A stretch of 64,000 bases of DNA from Pseudomonas sessilinigenes (GTDB lineage: Bacteria > Pseudomonadota > Gammaproteobacteria > Pseudomonadales > Pseudomonadaceae), in contig NZ_CP027706.1 in assembly GCF_003850565.1 (NCBI RefSeq), positions 5,456,001 to 5,520,000 on the forward strand, written 5' to 3'. Positions 53,056 through 61,758 of this stretch are shown piece after piece (positions within the stretch are counted from its first letter, which is position 1; each line of letters starts with the position of its first letter). The notes below the pieces were generated by a model. That model had not been told where the DNA came from, searched no databases, and saw nothing but the letters and a program-made list of their open reading frames with translations. Both the position numbers and the translations under genes were made by a program.

Positions 53056-54211
53056 CCATCGCGGCCAGGGCGACCAACGCTGCCACGGCATAGAAGGAGT
53101 GAATGAGTCCGATGGCGTGTGCCGCATACCCCACCAAGGCCGGCCCCAGCAGGACACCCAGATAGCCCAGCATGCTGGCTGCCGCGATAGCGTGGGACGC
53201 TGGCATGATTCGCTGCCGGCCTGCCAGCGAGAACAACACTGGGACGACATTGCCCGCTGCCAGTCCGGCAACGGCTATGCAGATGAATACCAGGACCAGG
53301 CTGCTGGCCCAGGCAGCCAGCCCCAGGGCCATGGCAGTCACCAGGAAGCCCCCCAGGAGCATCGTGCGCTCGCCGATGCGCTGGACCATCCGATCACCCA
53401 CCAGGCGGACCAGGGTCATTGCGCAGGCAAAGAGCGAGTACCCGGCACCGGCCACGGCGATGTCCAGGTGTTTTTCCCGGGTGAGCAGCAGTGCACTCCA
53501 GTCGAGCATCGCGCCTTCGGCCAGGAAGATCACCATGGCCAGGAGCCCAACCACCAGTACCACGCCCTTGGGCATGACGAACAACGGCGCCCTCTCGCTA
53601 CTCTCGATGTCCAGGAACCCTGGAGCCGCCATCAGCAAGCAACAGGCGACCACCAGTGCGGCAACGCTTGCAGCCAGCACCGGGCTTGCCCCGGCAGCGA
53701 TCGCAGCCGTCACCGCAACAGCGCCTATCAGGCCACCGACGCTGTAGAAACCATGAAACAACGACATCAGCGGCGTATTGGCAATTTTCTGTACTTGGGT
53801 CCCATGGATGTTCGCCACCACGTCAATGGCACCTATGGATGCACCGAACAGCAGCAGACAGAGCCCCAGTACCGCGGGTGTCGAGACAATGGCCAGAAGC
53901 GGCAAGGTGGCTGTCAAGCCAATGCCTCCCACTACGATCAATAGGCGACACCCCAGGCGACTGGCCAGCGCTCCGGCAACGGGCATACCGATCAGGGCTC
54001 CAAGCCCCAGGCACAACAGCAGGGCTCCCAGGGTGGCCGAGTCCACGGCCAGGCGCGCCTGGGCAAAAGGCACCAGGGGGGCCCAGGATGAGAGTGCGAA
54101 CCCCGCCATGAAAAACGACAGTTGAGTCGATCGCTTGGCACCCTTCAGGGATGGGGTGCTCGACACATGACCCGGTAAAGGTGCGGGGAAATCTGTTTGA
54201 ACGTGTGACAC
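53003..54211 (-). CDS. MFS transporter
   Basis: A 402-residue major facilitator with twelve helices, of the YbjJ-like type (FFMAGFALSSWAPLVPFAQARL at the first helix). I choose GTG 54211 because AGGAG lies five bases ahead; TTG 54232 is a further in-frame possibility and ATG codons are internal. It is divergent from an AraC-type gene that probably controls it. Substrate unknown. Confidence 0.84.
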   Translation of the reverse strand: MSHVQTDFPAPLPGHVSSTPSLKGAKRSTQLSFFMAGFALSSWAPLVPFAQARLAVDSATLGALLLCLGLGALIGMPVAGALASRLGCRLLIVVGGIGLTATLPLLAIVSTPAVLGLCLLLFGASIGAIDVVANIHGTQVQKIANTPLMSLFHGFYSVGGLIGAVAVTAAIAAGASPVLAASVAALVVACCLLMAAPGFLDIESSERAPLFVMPKGVVLVVGLLAMVIFLAEGAMLDWSALLLTREKHLDIAVAGAGYSLFACAMTLVRLVGDRMVQRIGERTMLLGGFLVTAMALGLAAWASSLVLVFICIAVAGLAAGNVVPVLFSLAGRQRIMPASHAIAAASMLGYLGVLLGPALVGYAAHAIGLIHSFYAVAALVALAAMVIPWMIASRAPSAGASA

Positions 54212-54307
54212 AACCACTCCTCGGGAATGCAAAATTCCACCTCTTTATTGAGATTGATTTACATTAACAGGAGTGAAATTCGTTATTTATCTGTACTATG
54301 CCAAATT

Positions 54308-55099
54308 ATGTCGATAACCCGTCACGATAATCCCCCCAGGGACCCCGATCCAGACAATGCCTACGCCCCCGTCGTCGGCCGCCTGGAGCAATGGTTGCCC
54401 GAAGAAGCGGCACCTCACCGGCACAGGCGCCACCAACTGATGTGCGCCGCCAATGGTGTCATTCACGTCACCACGGATTTGGGGGAGTGGGTCCTCCCCG
54501 CCACCCGGGCGATCTGGGTCAGCTCCGGCACCGAACATGCAACCCAGGTCAAGCGGCCAACCCATACCCGTGTGCTGTACATCGACCCGGATGCCTACGA
54601 CATGCCCAAGGAAGGCTACTGCCTAGTGGTTGCCATGACGCCACTGATGCGCGAAGTGATGACTGCTTGTGCCGGGTTCCCCTGGGACTATGCCGAAAAC
54701 ACGCCACAGTCTCGCTTGGCCCGGGTCTTGATCGACCAGGTGACCGCTCTGGACCACTCACCGGTGGACCTGCCCTTCCCCACGGACCCTCGTGCCACGC
54801 GCCTGGCGAAAATCCTGCGTAGCGATCCGGCAAACCGACTGCCGCTGGAGGTTCTGGCCAAGCAGGTGGGCGCCAGTCCACGGACCATTGAGCGGCTGTT
54901 CAGCCATGAGGCTGGCATGTCTTTCGGTAACTGGCGCCACCGCCAACGACTGCTGACGGCCATGGAGTACCTGGCCTATGGCGAAAGCGTGACGAATGTC
55001 GCGCTAAATGTGGGCTACGAATCGGCCTCCAGCTTTGTCGCGGCGTTCAAGGCTGTGTTCGGAAGCACACCGGCCCGCTACTTCAAATCCGCCACCTGA
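54308..55099 (+). CDS. AraC-family regulator next to MFS gene
   Basis: A 263-residue AraC regulator with an N-terminal cupin (HRHRRHQLMCAANGVIHVTTDLGEWVLPATRAIWVSSG) and a C-terminal double helix-turn-helix (LEVLAKQVGASPRTIERLFSHEAGMSF and VALNVGYESASSFVAAFKAVFG). The 96-bp divergent gap to the MFS gene, rich in A+T with the run ttattgagattgatttacatt, is the likely shared operator. The bidirectional terminator after it is at 55131-55157. Confidence 0.9.
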   Translation: MSITRHDNPPRDPDPDNAYAPVVGRLEQWLPEEAAPHRHRRHQLMCAANGVIHVTTDLGEWVLPATRAIWVSSGTEHATQVKRPTHTRVLYIDPDAYDMPKEGYCLVVAMTPLMREVMTACAGFPWDYAENTPQSRLARVLIDQVTALDHSPVDLPFPTDPRATRLAKILRSDPANRLPLEVLAKQVGASPRTIERLFSHEAGMSFGNWRHRQRLLTAMEYLAYGESVTNVALNVGYESASSFVAAFKAVFGSTPARYFKSAT

Positions 55100-55130
55100 G
55101 CCTTGCCGGCGCAGTGTCATCCAGGCAACA

Positions 55131-55157
55131 AAAAGCCCGATGCTTGATCGGGCTTTT
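55131..55157. terminator. Bidirectional rho-independent terminator
   Basis: An 11-bp stem AAAAGCCCGAT / ATCGGGCTTTT with a 5-base GCTTG loop, ending in four T on the plus side and mirrored on the minus side. It separates the AraC gene from the convergent small membrane protein. Confidence 0.88.
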
Positions 55158-55177
55158 AACGTCTTGGAGAACCTGCT

Positions 55178-55474
55178 CTAGGTGGCAGCGGATGAACGCT
55201 CCACAAATACGGCCTTCAACATCCCCAGGCACAACACGACAATTGCGCCCCCTGTGCCAAACGCCAGGCAACGCCATTGCCAATCAAGCTCATCATCGAA
55301 TCCGCTGATCAGCGCAGCGACACCCAATCCCAGGAGGATCAAGAAGAGGAAGGCGGCGATAAGCCAGGTACCGAAGAACAGAATTCGCCACCGCCATTTA
55401 CTTCGCTTGATGGGCAAACGAGCGTCAGTAACGGAGGGTTCATGCTGCATATCCATCGCAAGTTTTCGGCTCAT
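55178..55474 (-). CDS. Small two-helix membrane protein
   Basis: A 98-residue protein with a basic cytoplasmic N terminus (PIKRSKWRWR) and two membrane helices (ILFFGTWLIAAFLFLILLG and CLAFGTGGAIVVLCLGML) joined by an acidic loop (SGFDDELDW). No family is recognised. The start is uncertain: ATG 55472-55474 or internal ATGs at 55456 or 55450, none with a good ribosome site. A terminator follows it. Confidence 0.55.
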   Translation of the reverse strand: MSRKLAMDMQHEPSVTDARLPIKRSKWRWRILFFGTWLIAAFLFLILLGLGVAALISGFDDELDWQWRCLAFGTGGAIVVLCLGMLKAVFVERSSAAT

Positions 55475-55657
55475 CCCTAAGAAGAAACCCCGGCCGAGCA
55501 GCCGGGTTCAAGACATTCCTATACCCAACCCCCAATTGAGAGGGGTGGAGGATTGGGTAAGGAATGAAGGCCAGATGATGCCAAAGACCCGGACCGGGGA
55601 CAACCTAAAAACCCACAGGGGCGTCTTTACCCCCCTCCTCGTACCGCACAGGGCTGC

Positions 55658-56482
55658 CTAGCTTTTGCGGTACTCGCTCAAGCCAAGGCCGGTATGACGC
55701 TTGAAGTACTTACCCAAGTAGGAAGCGTCGGCAAAGTGCAGCTCATCAGCGATCTGCTGGACGGACTTTCGAGGTTGGCCAAGCTGTTTCTTGATCTCCA
55801 GCACCACCTGTCTATCGATCAGGGTCTTGGGGGCGTCATTGAAGTACTTCTTGGAAAGTTGCGACAGATAGAAGGGAGTGATGTGTAGCAGGCCTGCATA
55901 AAACGCCACTTCGCGGTGTTGCTTGCAGTGTGCCGAAATCAACTCCCAGAACTTCCAGCAGATTGCCTCTGGCCTGCTGTAGTCGTTTTTTGTCCCCGCC
56001 TCCAGATCCACTTCCGCGCAGAGCCACAAGAACAGGTTCTGCAAATGATTGATGAACATGACCCGCTTGTAGCTCGAACATTGGCCCTGGATCATCGCCA
56101 GCTGGCTCTCCCAGGCTTGCAGGAAAGCACTGAGCCCTTGGTCTGGACGAAAGAACGGAAAACGATTCAAAAAAACGAACAAGCTGCTAGGCAATACAGC
56201 CGCCACCTCTGCCGCAGCGGATCGGTTGAGTCGATAGCCAGTACACGAAAAATCGTCCGACTTGCTGGTTATCAAGGCAATGGAGTCTTCAGCAAGTACC
56301 AGGAAATCCCCCTTCATCATCCTGTACGGCTGGAAATTGACCTCCAGTTCGGCACTTCCGTCTTGGCAAACCAGCACAACCACATAGGCCAACGCCAGTG
56401 GATGCCCTACTTCCCCGCTGAACTGGCTCTCACCGATGACATAGTCTTCGGTGCCGGGATCTCCCAGGGAATTCATTTGCAT
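55658..56482 (-). CDS. AraC-family regulator
   Basis: A 274-residue AraC-type regulator. The N-terminal half is a cupin-like sensor (GDFLVLAEDSIALITSK) and the C-terminal domain has two helix-turn-helices (LLHITPFYLSQLSKKYFND and IADELHFADASYLGKYFKRHTGL). It is divergent from the GNAT gene, 141 bp away. Targets are unknown. Confidence 0.87.
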   Translation of the reverse strand: MQMNSLGDPGTEDYVIGESQFSGEVGHPLALAYVVVLVCQDGSAELEVNFQPYRMMKGDFLVLAEDSIALITSKSDDFSCTGYRLNRSAAAEVAAVLPSSLFVFLNRFPFFRPDQGLSAFLQAWESQLAMIQGQCSSYKRVMFINHLQNLFLWLCAEVDLEAGTKNDYSRPEAICWKFWELISAHCKQHREVAFYAGLLHITPFYLSQLSKKYFNDAPKTLIDRQVVLEIKKQLGQPRKSVQQIADELHFADASYLGKYFKRHTGLGLSEYRKS

Positions 56483-56623
56483 TCAACACTCCAGGCAAGC
56501 GAGCCATTCGGGCTACTAGTTTTCAAAACTACTTATTTTACCCAAGTCCATGCGTTGCCGGCGCTCGCTCTCATTTCCACAATTGTCTTCTTACTGTCTC
56601 CCTCCCAATACAGAAGAGAACCG

Positions 56624-57175
56624 ATGCTGAACACTGAACGCCTTGTATTACGGGCCTGGAAAGCCAGCGACGCGCCCAGCCTCTACCAATACGCAAAGGA
56701 CCCACGGGTTGGACCCATTGCCGGTTGGCCGGTGCATACCAGCGTGGAGCAGAGTTTGGAAATTATCCAGACAGTCTTCTCGCACCCGGAGGTCTATGCC
56801 GTGACATCAAGGGAAAACGACATCGCAATCGGCCTGGTAGGGCTGTTGATCGGCAAGGACAGCAACTTCGAGATTGCCAATGATGAAGCCGAGGTCGCCT
56901 ATTGGATCGGCGTTCCGTTCTGGGGCCTGGGTCTGATACCGGAAGCCGTCAAGGCCCTGATGCACCATGCCTTCGAGGACTTGGGCCTCAGTGCCCTATG
57001 GTGCGGCTACTTCGCGGAAAACGAACAGTCATTCAAGGCCCAGGCAAAATGTGGCTTCAAGCATCACCACACGCAGGAGAACAAATTCAATCAATTCATG
57101 AGTGACTATCGGACCGAGCATATAAGTCGTATCAGCAAGAAAGAGTGGCTGGCTTTGCTGGAACAACAAGCTTAG
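56624..57175 (+). CDS. RimJ/RimL-type GNAT acetyltransferase
   Basis: A 183-residue GNAT of the RimJ/RimL branch. It starts MLNTERLVLRAWKASDAPSLYQYA, contains ANDEAEVAYWIGVPFWGLGLIPEAVKALMHHAF with the acetyl-CoA loop (PFWGLGLIPEA), and ends with the usual strand-helix (NEQSFKAQAKCGFKHH). Substrate unknown. ATG 56624 fits the family start; the frame extends upstream through the antisense AraC gene without meaning. Confidence 0.85.
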   Translation: MLNTERLVLRAWKASDAPSLYQYAKDPRVGPIAGWPVHTSVEQSLEIIQTVFSHPEVYAVTSRENDIAIGLVGLLIGKDSNFEIANDEAEVAYWIGVPFWGLGLIPEAVKALMHHAFEDLGLSALWCGYFAENEQSFKAQAKCGFKHHHTQENKFNQFMSDYRTEHISRISKKEWLALLEQQA

Positions 57176-57216
57176 GTGGTAGGATCAGCGCCCTTCATTT
57201 CTGGGAGCGGCCTGCA

Positions 57217-57702
57217 GTGACACCGATCATCTGTGCCAACGAATTCGATATCTGTATCTCCATGCCCGATTTCGTTACCTGGAACGACGACCAGAGCGCC
57301 CCCAATACCGATTTGGTGGCGGCCTTGCAGGCCATGGGCATTGTGCTCGACATCACCGGGCTCCATGACGTCTATTTCAACGAGACATCCGTGGGCACCG
57401 GTGATGTACATGTCTACCCCTGCGGGAAGTACCAAAGCGTTCTGGTGATCGATATGTATCGAGAGCTGAGCGATCAGCTGGACATTGTCAGCCTGTCGCT
57501 GCAAGTGGAGCCAGCCATCCTCGATCGAGTCTTGCCGCACCTTAGGCGCTTCTTCGATGCTGCCGAATGCCAGGTCGCCTTTCGGCAATCCAGTCATTCG
57601 CAACAGTTGCGGACATTGCTTGATAGCGGCAGGTACCCTGCGCAGGTCGATGAGAGCGGTTATCGACAGAGGCTGATCAGTCACCCTCACCCATCGCTAT
57701 AG
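57217..57702 (+). CDS. Uncharacterised protein
   Basis: A 161-residue protein of no recognised family, 41 bp after the GNAT. It seems soluble and mixed alpha-beta (VHVYPCGKYQSVLVIDMYRELSDQLDIVSLSLQ), ending in SHPHPSL. GTG 57217 has GGGAG about nine bases ahead; ATG 57262 is the next option. It may be cotranscribed with the acetyltransferase. Confidence 0.5.
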   Translation: MTPIICANEFDICISMPDFVTWNDDQSAPNTDLVAALQAMGIVLDITGLHDVYFNETSVGTGDVHVYPCGKYQSVLVIDMYRELSDQLDIVSLSLQVEPAILDRVLPHLRRFFDAAECQVAFRQSSHSQQLRTLLDSGRYPAQVDESGYRQRLISHPHPSL

Positions 57703-57765
57703 CCAGCAGTAGTCGATCCTTAAGCCATAGGACCGCAATCTGCCCTGATGATGTATCGAGGAAAG

Positions 57766-57945
57766 TCAGGCCTTGGTCGACTGGGTGAACGCCCAGCCAA
57801 ACGCAACAGCCGCGATGACAGGCCGTATCAGGTCAGAAGCAGGCGCCATGCCAGACACCACCGGCAGCGCCATGATGACGAGCACAACCAACGCGGCGAG
57901 CACGCCAAATGCTGAGATCCAGCGAAAGTACCGAGGAAACATCAT
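57766..57945 (-). CDS. Small membrane protein
   Basis: A 59-residue protein starting MMFPRYFRWISAFGVLAALVVLVIMALPVV and carrying a second hydrophobic stretch (VIAAVAFGWAF). GGAG lies four to seven bases before the two possible ATGs. No family is recognised. Confidence 0.5.
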   Translation of the reverse strand: MMFPRYFRWISAFGVLAALVVLVIMALPVVSGMAPASDLIRPVIAAVAFGWAFTQSTKA

Positions 57946-58174
57946 GCGACTCCATTGTAGAAGCGCGGCATCGTAATTGCATTTTGCCACCTACTCAATA
58001 TCCAAGCCTGTAGGGCCACATGCCGCAAGGAACTCCTTATGAAAGAACCGGGCTGCGGCACACCGCGGCGTGTTTTAGCAGCTACTTCTTAACTACGGGT
58101 CCTGTTTCGTTCACACTGCATAGCAAGACTCATGGATTGGCTGCCCGCCAGCCCCTAGCAATTGGAATGCAGCA

Positions 58175-58558
58175 ATGAATAAGAGCATCCCTACCCTGCT
58201 TTTCTTTTCCGCTTTGTTGGCAGCCTGCGGCCCAAACAAACTCGTTTCCGACCTGCCTTCACCCAGCGGGAAGTATCATGTAGAGGTACGTCAGTGCCCT
58301 CAAAGCGGGTCCATTACATGGAGCGAGAAGATTCAGGTTTCCATACTCGAATCGGGTGTATCGGCAGCATGCCAATCGGCGGTGGAGGCATTGATGCAAT
58401 TCGACGCAAACGAGTCGGCAAGCCAGCTACAACTCGAATGGGTCTCGGATACCGAACTTCGGGCATGGCTCCCAGGCTTCAACCCCGAGTACGGCCCATC
58501 GATTGCAATGTATAAGCCCAACAACCCGATCAAGGTGGTTTTCTCGCCGAAGCCATGA
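58175..58558 (+). CDS. Putative lipoprotein
   Basis: A 127-residue protein with a lipoprotein signal peptide ending LLAAC (cysteine 18). The rest has beta-type segments with two further cysteines (VRQCPQSGS and SAACQSAVEALM) that might form a disulfide. No family is recognised. The gene is isolated between small unknown genes. Confidence 0.62.
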   Translation: MNKSIPTLLFFSALLAACGPNKLVSDLPSPSGKYHVEVRQCPQSGSITWSEKIQVSILESGVSAACQSAVEALMQFDANESASQLQLEWVSDTELRAWLPGFNPEYGPSIAMYKPNNPIKVVFSPKP

Positions 58559-58732
58559 GAGTGCGAGTTGGATGAAGGCCTAAGGCTATGCGCCAACACA
58601 CTAAGGCGAGCCCTCCATGGCATCTTCTGATTGACCTCCTCCATAAGTACAGAAGCACGCTTCAAGGCTGGGGTAGTTCAAGATAAACCAACAGACGGCC
58701 TGCCAGGCGATCGCAGGTAAAGAAGGCTTACC

Positions 58733-59164
58733 ATGCCCAACCATGTAACCAACAAGATCAACGCCCCTGCCCATGTCCTCGCATCACTGATAAACGCAAA
58801 CGGTGAGATTGACTTCAACAAGCTCATCAAGTCCAAAGGTGAACCAGTAAGCTCGATTTGGGGAACCAAATGGAACGCCTACCACCAGACCGTCGACACC
58901 GATGGCTGCCAACTCACTTTCGATACAGCCTGGTCAGCGCCCGAACCTGTTTTCAAGGCGCTCTCGGCGCTTCACCCATCTGAAGAAATCATTGTCCTGT
59001 TCGCTGACGAAGATATCGGCAACAACTGCGGGACGATCAAGCTAAAGGCTGGGTCGATAGTTGAGCGCGACGGTCCGAGCTACTGTGGGGAAAATAGCGA
59101 GTCCGAACAGCAGAAGTGGTCGGCATTTGCCATGGAAATCAAAGGCTGGACCGACGAGGAGTAA
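58733..59164 (+). CDS. Api92-like/DUF1281 ferredoxin-like domain protein
   Basis: A 143-residue protein whose start MPNHVTNKINAPAHVLASL matches the N-terminal region of the Api92/YubB-like family found on plasmids, phages and islands. Later come SSIWGTKWNAYHQTVD, TAWSAPEPVFKALSALHP and EEIIVLFADEDIGNNCG, also family-typical. Its function is unknown, and the family's distribution supports mobile ancestry of this stretch. Its AAGAAGG ribosome site is six bases before the ATG. Confidence 0.7.
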   Translation: MPNHVTNKINAPAHVLASLINANGEIDFNKLIKSKGEPVSSIWGTKWNAYHQTVDTDGCQLTFDTAWSAPEPVFKALSALHPSEEIIVLFADEDIGNNCGTIKLKAGSIVERDGPSYCGENSESEQQKWSAFAMEIKGWTDEE

Positions 59165-59357
59165 AAACCTGCTGCCAAGGGCGACCTGAGATCATCCCAC
59201 CGGAGTAAAAAGAACCGGTTTAGATTCAGTTCTCAAGGGTTGGCATCCTCCTAAATTTGCGCCCCTCTGCCCTTCCCCTCTACATGATGAAAAAACATCA
59301 AAGCCCCCGCTGTCACAATCAGGCAGTCAGCATCAATTTGAAGCCTTTCAATGAGGT

Positions 59358-59762
59358 CTAGGCAGACTTTCGGCTGCGTTGGTCAATGATCACGCCAAGC
59401 CCGGCAAGCAGGATGGCCAGTGTGTAGGCCACCAATCCCAGATTGAGTCCAATGATCATTCTCTCAGATCCATCGGTAAGGACCATCGAACCGCCGTAGC
59501 CATCCCGAAACCAGTAGGCCAACAAGAATCCGCCCGTTACGAATGTCGTGAGAAGGCTCGCGAGCTTCACGTTACCCGCCTCCCAAACCAGCCAGACACT
59601 GAATACTCCAAGTGCAGTATTGGTAAACAACTGCCAAGTCTCATGCAGCCTGGCATGTGGCTCCCACGCGGGGTTGAATACATGGGTATCGTTGATCTCA
59701 AGAATCGGTACGACCACGGCATAGAAGACAATTCCGACCGTTACCAACAGTTTTGCCAGCAT
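59358..59762 (-). CDS. Four-helix membrane protein
   Basis: A 134-residue protein with four predicted helices (LAKLLVTVGIVFYAVVVPIL, NTALGVFSVWLVWEA, LASLLTTFVTGGFLLAYW and IGLNLGLVAYTLAILLAGLGVII). ATG 59760-59762 is fixed by AAGGAGG a few bases upstream. No family is recognised. Confidence 0.62.
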   Translation of the reverse strand: MLAKLLVTVGIVFYAVVVPILEINDTHVFNPAWEPHARLHETWQLFTNTALGVFSVWLVWEAGNVKLASLLTTFVTGGFLLAYWFRDGYGGSMVLTDGSERMIIGLNLGLVAYTLAILLAGLGVIIDQRSRKSA

Positions 59763-59902
59763 CAGCCACCTCCTTGTTCTTGGTTTGAATCCAGGCCATC
59801 GTCTAGTACTGTAGCGTGGTGCCAAAAGGTGTTCCAGATGCCAAAAGCCCAGTACTGTGGTGGTCTCTTTGACCTTCTAGGTCGGTCTGAGGCCAACAGC
59901 AG

Positions 59903-60140
59903 TGTGAGTTGCCCTGGATTTCACAGACACTCCCTTACCTGAAAATGTGGCCAAGCAGCCCGCGCTACACCGAAGAGTTCAAGCAGTCGACCAAGTGGCC
60001 GACAATCAGTTTTCGTAGCGGACGTTGCAGTACCCATGGCGCATCGACTTACAGCCTTTATGCGTAAATCAAGCGATACAACAAGACCACTTGCCCTGAG
60101 CATACCAGGCTGATGAAATTCGCCGACTTCTCGCTTAATA
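59903..60140 (+). mobile_element. Decayed IS3-family remnant (left end and orfA)
   Basis: The segment beginning TGTGAGTTGCCCTGG resembles the left end of IS3-type elements. From ATG 59945 it reads SPRYTEEFKQ, then VADVA (60015), STYSLYA stop IKRYNK (60047-60085) and QADEIRRLLA (60106-60135). Together these trace the N-terminal half of an IS3 OrfA (R-Y-x-E-E-F-K, V-A-D-V-A, H-S-L-Y-A-W-I-K-R-Y) across three frame changes and a stop. No orfB or right end follows. Confidence 0.6.
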
Positions 60141-60595
60141 CCCTTGACCTTAAGCTTTCGAGCCTCACGCTCGTAGTGCTTTATTGCATTGGTAGCCACT
60201 CAGTGCTTGCCGATAACTCGCAGGCAGTAAACAACAAGCATGGGGTGGCCAACATCGCCGTCGGTGAGTCTTTGATCAAGACCAGGGCTAAATTAATCAG
60301 GCAAGGTTGGCAGCCGATACGGATGCATGCCGCTGATAGTCATGGATACAGTGGCGTGGAACGAGAACTGGCTGCGCACAAGTTTTTCGAAGTCGATGCC
60401 TGCTCCTTCGATAGCTCGCGCTGCATCTTGTTCTACTCAAGGAAAGGCACTTGCCTGCGTATCGACACCATCGGCGAGCAACTCAATGAGATGACGGTTA
60501 CGCGATGGACAGAGGAGTGTCCTGATACGCCTACGGCGCCAGGCGTTAATCCTGAGCAGAAACATATCGACGCGAGCAGGCCGAGACAGAGATGA
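60113..60595 (+). CDS. Putative exported protein starting inside the IS remnant
   Basis: A 160-residue frame with a signal-peptide-like N terminus (LTLVVLYCIGSHSVLADNS) and a mature part containing GVANIAVGESLIKTRAKLIRQGWQPIRMHAADSHGY and two likely disulfide cysteines. No family is named. Its first ~10 codons lie in the IS3 remnant in a different frame, so either the element supplied a new start or the original start was lost. A weak ribosome site (CAGG) is present. Confidence 0.5.
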   Translation: MKFADFSLNTLDLKLSSLTLVVLYCIGSHSVLADNSQAVNNKHGVANIAVGESLIKTRAKLIRQGWQPIRMHAADSHGYSGVERELAAHKFFEVDACSFDSSRCILFYSRKGTCLRIDTIGEQLNEMTVTRWTEECPDTPTAPGVNPEQKHIDASRPRQR

Positions 60596-60754
60596 TCCCC
60601 CGGGTGAACTCCACTCCCTCAAGTACAGACAATAGCTGCGCAGTAAGACCAGGCTTCCCAATGTAGGCACGGCTATAGCCATCCTTGCTCTGACACTTGC
60701 CGGAGAGCTTCATGCGGTCAACCTCGACACCACGATACAAGTTAGCTTAAAGAC

Positions 60755-60782
60755 GAAAAAGAAAAGGCACCCGAAGGTGCCC
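60755..60782 (-). terminator. Terminator of the zinc-ribbon membrane protein gene
   Basis: Stem GGCACC / GGTGCC with a CGAA loop (60766-60781). On the minus strand it is followed by a run of T broken by one C, so it ends transcripts from the gene at 60794-61237. Confidence 0.75.
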
Positions 60783-60793
60783 TCTTGCGCCGT

Positions 60794-61237
60794 TTACGGC
60801 AGGAATCGCGTGCCACAAGCGTGGCATAGCCAGGTGCGGCGCCACTCTTCCAACTTGTCGTACTGCGCGACGTTGAATTTCCAATGGCGAACGAATCCAA
60901 TCACACCGACGGTGATCAATATCGAGCCCATGAAGAACCTCGTCCAATCCACACCCCAGAACGTATTCATAAGTTTGAGGCCGTCGTACAAGATGATGGC
61001 GCCAACCCCCGTGAGGATCACTGGGCCAAGCAAGCGTTTACCTGGAGGTGGACCGACGCTAGCGGCCAAGTAGGTCTGATGCCGACCTGTAGTTTCGACG
61101 GTCACGCCTGGCCCGAATCCGGATTGTGCGTGATGGGTTGCTTGTATGTGAGTAGTACCAGCAGCATGTATGACGGACAGTAGCTGTACGTTTTGGCCTT
61201 GGCATTGCGGACAGCAGATGGCGTTGTTGCTCACCAC
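60794..61237 (-). CDS. Membrane protein with N- and C-terminal zinc-ribbon halves
   Basis: A 147-residue protein. It starts with CCPQCQGQNVQLL and ends with WLCHACGTRFLP, two Cys-x-x-Cys pairs likely to make one zinc ribbon when the ends meet. Two membrane helices lie between (LLGPVILTGVGAIILYDGL and FFMGSILITVGVIGFVRHW). The start is GTG 61237, or GTG 61234 next to it, with AAGGAA upstream. It looks like a zinc-ribbon-tailed phage or island membrane protein; function unknown. Confidence 0.62.
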   Translation of the reverse strand: MVSNNAICCPQCQGQNVQLLSVIHAAGTTHIQATHHAQSGFGPGVTVETTGRHQTYLAASVGPPPGKRLLGPVILTGVGAIILYDGLKLMNTFWGVDWTRFFMGSILITVGVIGFVRHWKFNVAQYDKLEEWRRTWLCHACGTRFLP

Positions 61238-61398
61238 GTAATCATTCCTTTGAAGGGCGGGAAAGGCCCATTCTAAGATAATGTGCTCCTTCTATGTATC
61301 TGAAATCCAAGTTGATGCTCGCAGGCAGTAGGTATGTTCCAAATGCAATAAGCCCAACGTGGTGCTGGGCTCGTTACGAGTGGCCGATATGCATTTCG

Positions 61399-61758
61399 CT
61401 AGCGATATCCGTAAACCAAAACCGCTTGAGCTAGCCTGATGTCGCTGACCGTACGCGTTTTACTCTGAGTACGTAGCACCTCAAATGCAGCCTCCAAGCT
61501 CGCGCTTCGAATAACGCCATCACTTGCGACGAAGGCTGCCGCATCATTGCGAGCGGCAAGTATTTTTGGATCGCCTTTCTTGGCGCTGTTCTGGGTACTT
61601 GCTTGACTGTCTTCGGTGAGGGTAACGGGGAAAAGAGTCACAGCAAGACTCGATGAAACAACTGCACCAAAGGCCGACACTTTCACGCCGCCATCACCTG
61701 CGATTACAGGAGAGCTGCACGGAAGACCGAACATAAGTACAACAACCAGTTTGCGCAA
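61399..61758 (-). CDS. DUF2388 exported protein
   Basis: A 119-residue DUF2388 protein, a Pseudomonas family of small secreted proteins of unknown role. After the signal peptide (LVVVLMFGLPCSSPVIAGD) comes the family core ILAARNDAAAFVASDGVIRSASLEAAFEVLRTQS followed by DIRLAQAVLVYGY. TTG 61758 is preferred because GGAG precedes it at 8 bases and family members begin M-R-K-L; ATG 61785 has no ribosome site. Confidence 0.75.
   Translation of the reverse strand: MRKLVVVLMFGLPCSSPVIAGDGGVKVSAFGAVVSSSLAVTLFPVTLTEDSQASTQNSAKKGDPKILAARNDAAAFVASDGVIRSASLEAAFEVLRTQSKTRTVSDIRLAQAVLVYGYR

Noticed and set aside
53099..53944. 281-codon plus-strand frame
   Set aside because: Antisense to the MFS transporter; composition is Q, H and R-rich with no structure.
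59800..59900. Repeated AGTACTGT and GCCAAAAG motifs left of the IS remnant
   Set aside because: Short, imperfect and in changed order; not enough to call target-site duplication or an att site.
59921..60199. 92-codon minus-strand frame
   Set aside because: Antisense to the IS3 remnant and the exported-protein frame; the plus-strand OrfA trace explains the DNA better.
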